In this document: positions 1 through 6,042 of the stretch, one piece after another
How positions within the stretch are numbered: the first letter of the stretch is position 1
How the letters are laid out: every line of letters begins with the position of its first letter
Source: a bacterium
Lineage (GTDB): Bacteria; Cyanobacteriota; Vampirovibrionia; Gastranaerophilales; UBA9971
Direction: 5' to 3'
Assembly: GCA_037147175.1 (NCBI GenBank)
Contig: JBAWVS010000050.1
Span: forward strand, 1-20,092
DNA length: 20,092 nt
The notes under the pieces: generated by a model
What the model was told of the DNA's origin: nothing
The model's input: the letters and a program-made list of their open reading frames with translations, nothing else
Database searches by the model: none
Translations under genes and position numbers: made by a program

Positions 1-34
1 TTCGGGAAAATCCGGCTTTGCCGGTTTTCCTGAA
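1..34. terminator. GC-rich hairpin at window edge
   Basis: A stem forms between CCGGC (12-16) and GCCGG (20-24) around a TTT loop. It extends outward as AAAA/TTTT and GG/CC with one bulged T. No long T tract follows on either strand, so it may be an mRNA-stabilising hairpin or the terminator of a gene lying off the left edge. Confidence 0.35.
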
Positions 35-53
35 AACAAACTCGTTTCAGTAT

Positions 54-191
54 AACTCGAATTGCTAAATCGTCAAAATCGTCATTGCGAGCATAGCGAA
101 GCAATCTATAAAAAATAAAACGGATTGCCGCGTCAGCTCTTCGAGCTTCCTCGCAATGACGGTTTGATTAATTTATTTTGCAATTCGAGTT
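54..191. repeat. Palindromic interspersed repeat, copy 1 (complete)
   Basis: A 138-bp element is bounded by a perfect 12-bp inverted repeat, AACTCGAATTGC (54-65) and GCAATTCGAGTT (180-191). Inside it is a second inverted pair: GTCATTGCGAG at 81-91 and CTCGCAATGAC at 150-160. Positions 66-114 are identical over 49 bp to 2510-2558. The core (CGTCATTGCGAG, then GAAGCAATC) matches a repeat theme I know from many unrelated bacterial genomes. It has no coding capacity and looks like a small non-autonomous mobile palindrome. Confidence 0.85.
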
Positions 192-213
192 AATTATAAA
201 ATAAAAATACAAA

Positions 214-227
214 ATGTTTTAAAACAT
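214..227. promoter_or_regulatory. 14-bp perfect palindrome upstream of the MgtC-like gene
   Basis: ATGTTTTAAAACAT is its own reverse complement and lies about 50 bp before the ATG at 279. This is a plausible position for a dimeric repressor site or the base of a leader hairpin. No further support is visible, and AT-rich palindromes also occur by chance. Confidence 0.25.
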
Positions 228-278
228 GTTATATTTATTTTGCGCATTTGCAGTATATAGTGGAATTTTTAATAAAAA

Positions 279-1004
279 ATGAAATCAATAATTTTACCTT
301 TTATAAATTATCACAACCCTGAAATTCTAATAAAAATAAGTATATCGCTTATTTTAGGCCTTATTATAGGGCTTGAAAGAGAAATGACAAACAAAACGGC
401 AGGACTGAGGACTCATATACTTATCTGTCTTGGTTCAACGATGTTTACAATACTTTCTTTGCACGGTTTCACTTCTGAAGTTATACAAAACGGAGTCAGA
501 ATAGTAAACGATCCTGCACGTATAGCCGCACAAATACTTACAGGCATCGGTTTTATAGGCGGGGGAGCGGTGCTTCATTATGGGGCAAATGTTTATGGGT
601 TAACAACAGCAGCAACTATCTGGGTTACCGCAAGTTTAGGCATGGCTGTTGGTGTCGGGTCTTATGAACTGGCCATAATCACGACAGTAGTCACTTTTCT
701 TGTTCTTGTAGTAATCAGAAAGTTCGAAAGCGGATTTCTATCCAATCATATAAATAAGGGTGCAACAATAAGAGCATCAGTCATTTGTTCAAAAGAAAAC
801 ATGTCAGAAATTCAGGACTGGTTTTACAAAGAATTTAAAAACATAGAAGAAGTTGACGCTAACAAAATATTAAGCAAAAAAAATCAGATTAAATTAACTT
901 ATATAATCAACGTTGTTGATAAAAATCCAGTTAATTCAGTCCATAAAAAATTACTTGAACTGGATAATATAGAATCCCTCGCTTTAAAGCAAATTATCAA
1001 GTAA
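279..1004 (+). CDS. MgtC/SapB family inner-membrane protein
   Basis: The 241-residue protein has the MgtC/SapB/YhiD layout: an N-terminal membrane domain of about four to five helices (residues 15-148) and a soluble C-terminal ACT-like domain (about 155-241). Family signatures are visible: GLERE (31-35), AGLRTH (41-46), GIGFIGGG (89-96) and GLTTAATIW (107-115). Family members are linked to magnesium limitation, membrane potential and, in pathogens, inhibition of F-type ATP synthase; many have no known role. The ATG at 279 has only a weak ribosome-binding site, but no better in-frame start precedes the GLIIGLERE helix. The gene appears to be monocistronic and converges on the TPR gene 14 bp away, with no terminator hairpin between them. 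The family call is firm; the specific function is unknown. Confidence 0.88.
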   Translation: MKSIILPFINYHNPEILIKISISLILGLIIGLEREMTNKTAGLRTHILICLGSTMFTILSLHGFTSEVIQNGVRIVNDPARIAAQILTGIGFIGGGAVLHYGANVYGLTTAATIWVTASLGMAVGVGSYELAIITTVVTFLVLVVIRKFESGFLSNHINKGATIRASVICSKENMSEIQDWFYKEFKNIEEVDANKILSKKNQIKLTYIINVVDKNPVNSVHKKLLELDNIESLALKQIIK

Positions 1005-1018
1005 TTTTTAATAAATTT

Positions 1019-1945
1019 TTATAAAGGTCTTCTTCTTGAATTAATAACCATTTTAAACTCTTCATCTTCATGATAAGGAAGAAAAGACCGTTCAATAAGC
1101 GCCATGTCTTTAATTATGGGATTAAATTGAATGGCAATACTTAATTCTTTCATTGCGTTATCTTTATCGTTCATATCCGCATAAGTACATGCTCTCTTGT
1201 AAATCAAAAGCACGTCTACAGAGTTACTTTCAAGAGCATTATTAAATAATTTCATAGCTTCATCGGCCTGCCCTAAAGCAAGATATAAATCTCCCATTTT
1301 ATATTTCAGAATAATATCATCGGAATTTAGGTCAAAAGCTCTTTTATAAAGCGTTAATGCAATATCAAACTGATTTGTCTTTTTAAAGCATTCTGCCATA
1401 TATTCATAAGCTTTACTTTCTTTCGGATTTAATTCAATTGCTTTTTGGAAATGCTTAACAGCCTCTTTTATATTGCCTATTTCAAAATAAAGAATTCCGA
1501 GGTCAAAAAGACAGAAAAAGTCATCAGGATTCATTTTAAGGGATTTTAAATAACATTCAATCGCTTTTTCGTATTTTTCCATTCTGCTGTAAGCAACGCC
1601 TTTATTGTAATTGGCAAGCGCCAGACTGGGTTCTTTTTCAAGTGCTTTATCATAATTTTCAATAGCTTCTTCATAATCCTGGATATCCAGAAGAAAATTT
1701 GCGTAGTTATAAAGAATTTCATAACTTTCAGCGTCAGTTTCAATAGCTCTTAAATAATATTCTTTGGCTGTTTTTAAATGGTTTCTGGCTGCTTCAATTT
1801 TGGCAATATTTACCCATGCAAAAGATGCCAGCTCAGGACATTCAATAACTTTTTCATAAGCTTCTTTGGCTCTTTCAAAATCACCTACTTTTTGATAAAG
1901 TTCTCCGATTTCAAGATAATTTAAAAAAGGTTGTATATCACCCAC
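1019..1945 (-). CDS. Tetratricopeptide-repeat (TPR) protein
   Basis: The 308-residue protein is made almost entirely of TPR units. About eight 34-residue repeats show the pattern W/Y-x2-L/I-G-x2-Y...A-x3-Y-x2-A-I/L-x4-P (for example YNYANFLLDIQDYEEAIENY and FDLGILYFEIGNIKEAVKHF). No signal peptide or membrane segment is seen, so it is probably a cytoplasmic scaffold for protein-protein contacts. The start is GTG at 1945: GGAG lies 8 bases upstream, and an in-frame stop a few codons further upstream excludes a longer form. The gene stands alone, converging with the MgtC-like gene and transcribed in the same direction as the 71-residue protein behind it. The partner is unknown. Confidence 0.85.
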   Translation of the reverse strand: MGDIQPFLNYLEIGELYQKVGDFERAKEAYEKVIECPELASFAWVNIAKIEAARNHLKTAKEYYLRAIETDAESYEILYNYANFLLDIQDYEEAIENYDKALEKEPSLALANYNKGVAYSRMEKYEKAIECYLKSLKMNPDDFFCLFDLGILYFEIGNIKEAVKHFQKAIELNPKESKAYEYMAECFKKTNQFDIALTLYKRAFDLNSDDIILKYKMGDLYLALGQADEAMKLFNNALESNSVDVLLIYKRACTYADMNDKDNAMKELSIAIQFNPIIKDMALIERSFLPYHEDEEFKMVINSRRRPL

Positions 1946-2028
1946 TATTTTAGCTCCATATTATTAACTCTATACCAAAACGAGTTTATTTTAATTATAC
2001 CTAAATAATAAAATAAGAGAAACAGTAA

Positions 2029-2055
2029 AAAAGCGACAAGTAAATTGTCGCTTTT
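2029..2055 (-). terminator. Intrinsic terminator of the 71-residue protein gene
   Basis: A perfect 11-bp stem, AAAAGCGACAA (2029-2039) with TTGTCGCTTTT (2045-2055), encloses a five-base loop. On the minus strand it is followed by a T run (complement of the A run at 2027-2032). It lies about 20 bp past the stop codon of the gene at 2076-2291. Confidence 0.8.
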
Positions 2056-2075
2056 AAAAATTATAAAAAAATTAG

Positions 2076-2291
2076 TTATCTTAAATCGTCAGGGTTAAAC
2101 TTTGAAAACGATTTATAGTTATCTTTATTTTTAATTAATTCATTATGAGTAAGCTTAAACAATCTGTTTAAAATAGGATTTGACTGATGAGCGGAATTAT
2201 TGATAGACGGCTTAGGCTGAATTTTTGGTTCAGTCTTGAAATCAGCTATTATTAGTTTTCCTTTTTCTTTATTTTTTTCTGTGTCTTCCAT
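2076..2291 (-). CDS. Small hypothetical hydrophilic protein
   Basis: This is a 71-residue, highly charged and Asn/Lys-rich protein without cysteines, membrane segment or recognisable domain. The first half (residues 1-40) looks disordered and Pro/Lys-rich. The second half (about 41-71) has spaced hydrophobics (ILNRLFKL) that could form a short helix. The ATG has an AAGGA-like site about 12 bases upstream, rather distant. Reality is supported by its own strong terminator just downstream and a TATAAT-like promoter about 80 bases upstream. I do not recognise the family. Confidence 0.6.
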   Translation of the reverse strand: MEDTEKNKEKGKLIIADFKTEPKIQPKPSINNSAHQSNPILNRLFKLTHNELIKNKDNYKSFSKFNPDDLR

Positions 2292-2369
2292 TTGTAATCG
2301 GTTTCCTTTTTGGATAGATTGTTGTTCTTGGTTTGGATTTTTTAAAATTTAAGTTGGTTATCTTTTTTT

Positions 2370-2400
2370 ATTATACTGATTTTTCAGAAAAGTAAAACAA
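2370..2400 (-). promoter_or_regulatory. Candidate promoter of the 71-residue protein gene
   Basis: Reading the minus strand, TATAAT (2375-2370) is preceded by TTGTTT (2400-2395) with a 19-bp spacer. The -10 box is perfect; the -35 match is partial and the spacing a little long. It lies about 80 bp before the start codon. Confidence 0.35.
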
Positions 2401-2410
2401 AAAGAATTTT

Positions 2411-2434
2411 TATATATATCTATATATATATATA
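2411..2434. repeat. TA dinucleotide tract
   Basis: This is a nearly pure (TA)n stretch with a single C. It lies in the 350-bp gene-free interval between the 71-residue protein gene and valS. Apart from this tract, the promoter candidate at 2370-2400 and repeat copy 2, I see nothing else in that interval. Confidence 0.7.
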
Positions 2435-2509
2435 AAAACTTTGAAAATCGATAATCTGCATCTTTTAAATAAAACTTTACAATTGTAATTTTTATTTGCT
2501 TAATTAATT

Positions 2510-2634
2510 TAAATCGTCAAAATCGTCATTGCGAGCATAGCGAAGCAATCTATAAAAACAAAATAGCTTGCCGCGCCGAGTTTAGATCCTCTCCTCTCAA
2601 TGACGCGTAAATTTAATTACAAGCAATTCGAGTT
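2510..2634. repeat. Palindromic interspersed repeat, copy 2
   Basis: Positions 2510-2558 are identical to 66-114 (49 bp). The right end GCAATTCGAGTT (2623-2634) is identical to 180-191. The inner right arm is diverged (TCTCAATGACG instead of CTCGCAATGACG), and the left outer 12-mer is absent. The element ends 9 bp from the valS stop codon, so it forms the 3' untranslated region of valS and may supply its 3' hairpin, as no separate terminator is visible. Confidence 0.85.
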
Positions 2635-2643
2635 AATCCAAAG

Positions 2644-5310
2644 TTATTTCTTTAAAGACTTTAAAAGCTCTTGAATCGCTTGAGTTTGCTGTTCAATTTC
2701 TTTAATACGCTCTTGGGTCAGGGCAATTACTTCTTTCGGAGCACTTTCGAGAAATTTAGGACTGTTAAGCCTTGAATCAAGACCTTTTTTCTCATTAAGC
2801 AGTGTTTCAAGTTTTTTATTTTGTCTTTGAACTTCTTTATCCAAATCAATAAGCCCTGCAAGAGGAACAACTATAAGGGAAGCCCCCATCATTATTGTTG
2901 CTGACTGAGCAGGAATTTCCGCAGGGATTCCTGCTTTAACAGAAAGTTTCTCAACCCTTGCAAAATTTTCTATATAAGGTCTTATAGTGTCGAAAATTTC
3001 TTTTGAGGTTGCATCTTCAGAATAGATTTCTGCATGTATAGTTGCGCTAACAGGTATATTGAAAGATTGCCGAATATTTCTGACAGATTTTATAGTTTCA
3101 ATCGCGGTATTAATTTTATATTCTGCCTGTTCATCCTTAAAATCAGCATCATATTCAGGGAAATCAGTAGTCATAAGAGTTTGAGAATCATCTTTATATA
3201 CTTTGCCGGGTATAAGCTGCCAGATTTCTTCTGTGATAAAAGGCATTATTGGGTGTAAAAGCCTTAATGTCCTTTCTAGCACGTATCTTAAAACTCTTTG
3301 TGTATTTAATTTAGTAGATTGATTATTAAGCTGGACTTTAGCGATTTCCACATACCAATCGCAGTATGAATTCCAGAAAAATTCATATAAAAGTTGCGCT
3401 GTTTCCCCAAATCTATATGATTTTAGGTTTTTATTTACTTCAAGGACAGTTTCATTGAACTTATGGAGAATCCACTTATCTGCAATAGTAAGCTCATTGA
3501 AATCAATTACCGACTCATCAACCCCTTCAAGGTTCATAAGAACGAACTTAGAGGCATTCCAAATTTTGTTTGCAAAGTTTCTTCCGTATTCAAAACGCTC
3601 GTCGGAAACTTTAATATCCTGACCTCCATAAGTCACAAGGCTTGTCAATGTAAATCTAAGGGCATCTGATCCGTATTTATCAATTATTTCAACGGGATCA
3701 ATCGTGTTACCTTTGGATTTACTCATTTTTTGACCTTTTTCATCACGAATCAACCCGTGAATATATACGGTTTCAAACGGTGATTTATCGGTAAATTCAT
3801 AGCCCATAACGACCATTCTCGCCACCCAGAAGAAAATAATGTCAAATCCGGTCACAAGAACACTTGTCGGATAGAATTTTTTAAAGTCAGGGCTTTCTTT
3901 ATCAGGCCAGCCCATAGTTGAAAACGGCCACAAACCTGATGAAAACCAGGTATCGAGAACATCTGTTTCCTGAGTTAAGCTTGAATTTCCGCATTTTGTA
4001 CATTTTTCTGGTTTTTCAATCGCCACAGTCATTTCTTTGCAGCTATCGCAATAGTAAGCAGGAATCTGATGTCCCCACCATAATTGTCTGCTTATACACC
4101 AATCACGGACATTTTCCATCCAATCGAGATAAATTTTTGTCCATCTTTCTGGGATAAAACCAAGTTCGCCTGTTTCTAACGCTTTTATCGGTCTTTCTGA
4201 GATTTCAGGCATTTTTACAAACCACTGCTCGGAAAGAAGCGGCTCTATTGTTTCTGAACAACGCTGACAATGACCGACATTATGTTCATGAGGGATTGCT
4301 CTTATAAATTCCCCTCTTATTTTCAGGAGTTCGAGGGTCTTTTCCCTTGCTTTGCTTCTTTCAAGCCCACGCAGCTCATAAGGAACATTCTCATCAGTAA
4401 GAAGATTTCCTGCTTCATCCATAATCCAGATAGGGCTCAGTCCATGGCGTTTTCCGATTTCGTAGTCATTCGGATCATGGGCAGGAGTGATTTTAAGAGC
4501 CCCTGTTCCAAATCCTATTTCTACTGCCTCATCCGCAATTATAGGAATCGCCCTGCCGATTATCGGGACAACTACTGATTTTCCGATTAAATCTTGATAT
4601 TTAGGGTCATTTGGATTAACCGCTACGGCCACATCTCCAAACATAGTTTCGGGTCTTGTTGTAGCAACAACAATAGCCCCGTAAGAATCCTTAAAAGGAT
4701 AGCTTATTTCCCATAAATGACCTTGCTCTGTGACATAATCGGTTTCTATATCACTTATTGCAGACCTGCATCTCGGACACCAGTTTACAATATATTTGCC
4801 TTTGTAAATCAAACCTTTATTATATAAACTTACGAAAACCTCTTTAACAGCTTTTGAACATCCTTCATCAAGGGTGAATCTTTCTCTTGAAAGATCAAAA
4901 GAAGCTCCAAGCCTTTTAAATTGCCCTAAAATCCTGCTTTTATGCTTATTTGCCCAGTCCCATGTGTACTCAAGGAATTTTTCCCTGCCAATATCGTGCC
5001 TTGAAATATTATCTTTTCTTAATTCTTTTTCCACCACGTTTTGAGTTGCGATTCCGGCATGATCGGTACCCGGAAGCCAGAGGGTTTCAAAGCCTGACAT
5101 TCTTTTATGACGAATAATTATGTCCTGAAGTGTTCCATCTAAAGCATGACCCATATGAAGAACGCCTGTTACGTTCGGTGGAGGAATTACAATACTAAAA
5201 GGCGGCTTTTGACTCTTTGCATCTGGTTTAAAACAATTATTTTCTTCCCAGAATTTATATATTTTATCTTCAACTTCTTTTGGACTATATGCCTTGGGCA
5301 GATCTTTCAT
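2644..5310 (-). CDS. valS: Valyl-tRNA synthetase
   Basis: The 888-residue class Ia aminoacyl-tRNA synthetase charges tRNA-Val with valine in the cytoplasm. Both class I signatures are present: HMGH at 52-55 (after PPPNVTG) and KMSKS at 528-532. The CP1 editing domain lies between them (TTRPETMFGD and the GFGTGALKITPAHDPNDYE stretch). Cys pairs (CPRC, CQRC, CDSC, CTKC) suggest bound zinc. The anticodon-binding domain follows (about 610-780), then the Val-specific C-terminal coiled-coil arm (about 825-888, LDKEVQRQNKKLETLLNEKK). Length is normal for a bacterial ValRS. The ATG at 5310 has GGAG nine bases upstream. A promoter is visible at 5331-5358. I saw no T-box leader. The gene is divergent from tRNA-Leu and ends at repeat copy 2. 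Confidence 0.98.
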   Translation of the reverse strand: MKDLPKAYSPKEVEDKIYKFWEENNCFKPDAKSQKPPFSIVIPPPNVTGVLHMGHALDGTLQDIIIRHKRMSGFETLWLPGTDHAGIATQNVVEKELRKDNISRHDIGREKFLEYTWDWANKHKSRILGQFKRLGASFDLSRERFTLDEGCSKAVKEVFVSLYNKGLIYKGKYIVNWCPRCRSAISDIETDYVTEQGHLWEISYPFKDSYGAIVVATTRPETMFGDVAVAVNPNDPKYQDLIGKSVVVPIIGRAIPIIADEAVEIGFGTGALKITPAHDPNDYEIGKRHGLSPIWIMDEAGNLLTDENVPYELRGLERSKAREKTLELLKIRGEFIRAIPHEHNVGHCQRCSETIEPLLSEQWFVKMPEISERPIKALETGELGFIPERWTKIYLDWMENVRDWCISRQLWWGHQIPAYYCDSCKEMTVAIEKPEKCTKCGNSSLTQETDVLDTWFSSGLWPFSTMGWPDKESPDFKKFYPTSVLVTGFDIIFFWVARMVVMGYEFTDKSPFETVYIHGLIRDEKGQKMSKSKGNTIDPVEIIDKYGSDALRFTLTSLVTYGGQDIKVSDERFEYGRNFANKIWNASKFVLMNLEGVDESVIDFNELTIADKWILHKFNETVLEVNKNLKSYRFGETAQLLYEFFWNSYCDWYVEIAKVQLNNQSTKLNTQRVLRYVLERTLRLLHPIMPFITEEIWQLIPGKVYKDDSQTLMTTDFPEYDADFKDEQAEYKINTAIETIKSVRNIRQSFNIPVSATIHAEIYSEDATSKEIFDTIRPYIENFARVEKLSVKAGIPAEIPAQSATIMMGASLIVVPLAGLIDLDKEVQRQNKKLETLLNEKKGLDSRLNSPKFLESAPKEVIALTQERIKEIEQQTQAIQELLKSLKK

Positions 5311-5330
5311 ACAAAAAAACTCCGTTTATA

Positions 5331-5358
5331 CTTATAATTTATGATTTTACCATATCAA
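5331..5358 (-). promoter_or_regulatory. Candidate valS promoter
   Basis: On the minus strand TTGATA (5358-5353) is followed after 16 bp by TATAAG (5336-5331), about 20 bp before the valS start codon. This implies a very short leader, with no room for a T-box or other riboswitch. Confidence 0.45.
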
Positions 5359-5405
5359 GCACGTAAGGAAATTTAATTAATTCTAAACTCATTTTTAAAA
5401 CAATA

Positions 5406-5434
5406 TTGATTTTTTGATGTATTTATCAGATACT
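5406..5434 (+). promoter_or_regulatory. Candidate promoter of tRNA-Leu
   Basis: TTGATT (5406-5411), a 17-bp spacer and GATACT (5429-5434) precede the tRNA 5' end at 5452 by 17 bp. This is the expected geometry for a sigma-70-type promoter with a short 5' leader trimmed by RNase P. Confidence 0.5.
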
Positions 5435-5451
5435 TAATCACAACCTCGTAA

Positions 5452-5532
5452 GTCGGAGTGGCGGAACGGTAGACGCGCACGCTTGAGGTGCGTGTGGAGC
5501 AATCTGTGTGGGTTCAAGTCCCATCTCCGACA
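5452..5532 (+). tRNA. tRNA-Leu (anticodon GAG)
   Basis: Acceptor strands GTCGGAG (5452-5458) and CTCCGAC (5525-5531) pair perfectly, with discriminator A at 5532. The anticodon stem CACGC/GCGTG encloses the loop TTGAGGT, giving anticodon GAG (reads CUC and CUU). The T loop TTCAAGT sits in a GTGGG/CCCAT stem. The D region contains the expected GG. The long variable arm (13 nt with a small hairpin) is the class II form expected of tRNA-Leu. The 3' CCA is not encoded, so it must be added post-transcriptionally. The gene stands alone with its own promoter and terminator. Confidence 0.95.
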
Positions 5533-5550
5533 ATTTTTAAATCTTTTAAT

Positions 5551-5580
5551 ACAGACTGGCTATTTGTCAGTCTGTTTTTT
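5551..5580 (+). terminator. Intrinsic terminator of tRNA-Leu
   Basis: A perfect 8-bp stem, ACAGACTG (5551-5558) with CAGTCTGT (5568-5575), has a nine-base loop and is followed by a T6 run ending at 5580. It begins 18 bp after the tRNA 3' end. Confidence 0.9.
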
Positions 5581-5652
5581 CATTTTTATAGCGGATGAAA
5601 ATTCAAGTTTAAAATAATATTATAAAATTGTGTCCACAACAACAACCACCTC

Positions 5653-5743
5653 ACATGTTTTTCACGCTGTCATGTAAAAGTCAATAGGTTTAAGGCTTGC
5701 AAGCTTTTAATTCCCTATTTACACATAACAGCGTGACTTTTTT
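5653..5743 (+). promoter_or_regulatory. Structured leader / possible attenuator of the 86-residue protein gene
   Basis: TCACGCTGTCATGT (5662-5675) pairs with ACATAACAGCGTGA (5723-5736), 13 of 14 positions complementary. The second arm runs directly into C plus T6 (5738-5743), the form of an intrinsic terminator with an unusually long 47-base loop. That loop contains a perfect 10-bp palindrome, GCTTGCAAGC (5694-5703). A competing small stem, ACATG (5653-5657) with CATGT (5671-5675), would use part of the same first arm. The structure ends 34 bp before the gene at 5778. Mutually exclusive stems are the signature of a conditional terminator, but no ligand or factor can be inferred. Confidence 0.4.
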
Positions 5744-5777
5744 ATACGTAACAAAAAAACCAAAAAGGAAAATGCAA

Positions 5778-6038
5778 ATGAATCAATACGCCCAAACACC
5801 ACAAATCAAAACAAGAAAACCTGTTCTTATTTTTCTAAAAATTGTGGGACCGCCGCTGGTTTTATACGTAGAAAACAGTGAAGCTGTTTATCAAGAATTA
5901 AAACAAATTATTACATCAGCAAACGAACAGTCTCCCAAACTTATTGAAAAATCAGGAAAAGGTCCTTTAAAAAAATTGGCTGTGCTTGATACTCAAATAG
6001 CAGGCGTGGCTCTTCAGGAAGAGAATGTATCAGTTTAA
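5778..6038 (+). CDS. Small conserved-looking protein of unknown function
   Basis: I place the start at ATG 5778, with AGGA eight bases upstream, giving 86 residues. The ATG at 5772 is too close to the ribosome-binding site, and a still longer reading from 5697 would run through the leader hairpin. After a basic, disordered N terminus (residues 1-15) comes a compact segment with hydrophobic strands and a helix: KPVLIFLKIVGPPLVLYVE, then a helix with AVYQELKQII. The second half (KLIEKSGKGPLKKLAVLDTQ, then IAGVALQEE) looks like beta strands, suggesting a small alpha/beta fold. There are no Cys or catalytic motifs and no clear membrane helix. It converges with the acetate-CoA ligase gene, separated by 4 bp. 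I do not recognise the family. Confidence 0.7.
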   Translation: MNQYAQTPQIKTRKPVLIFLKIVGPPLVLYVENSEAVYQELKQIITSANEQSPKLIEKSGKGPLKKLAVLDTQIAGVALQEENVSV

Positions 6039-6042
6039 GCTG

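Noticed and set aside
54-2634. CRISPR array or insertion sequence for the repeated blocks
   Set aside because: There is no regular spacer pattern and no transposase frame; the copies are solitary palindromes far apart.
5311-5451. T-box leader for valS
   Set aside because: Only about 20 bp separate the likely promoter from the start codon, and there is no T-box consensus or specifier hairpin.
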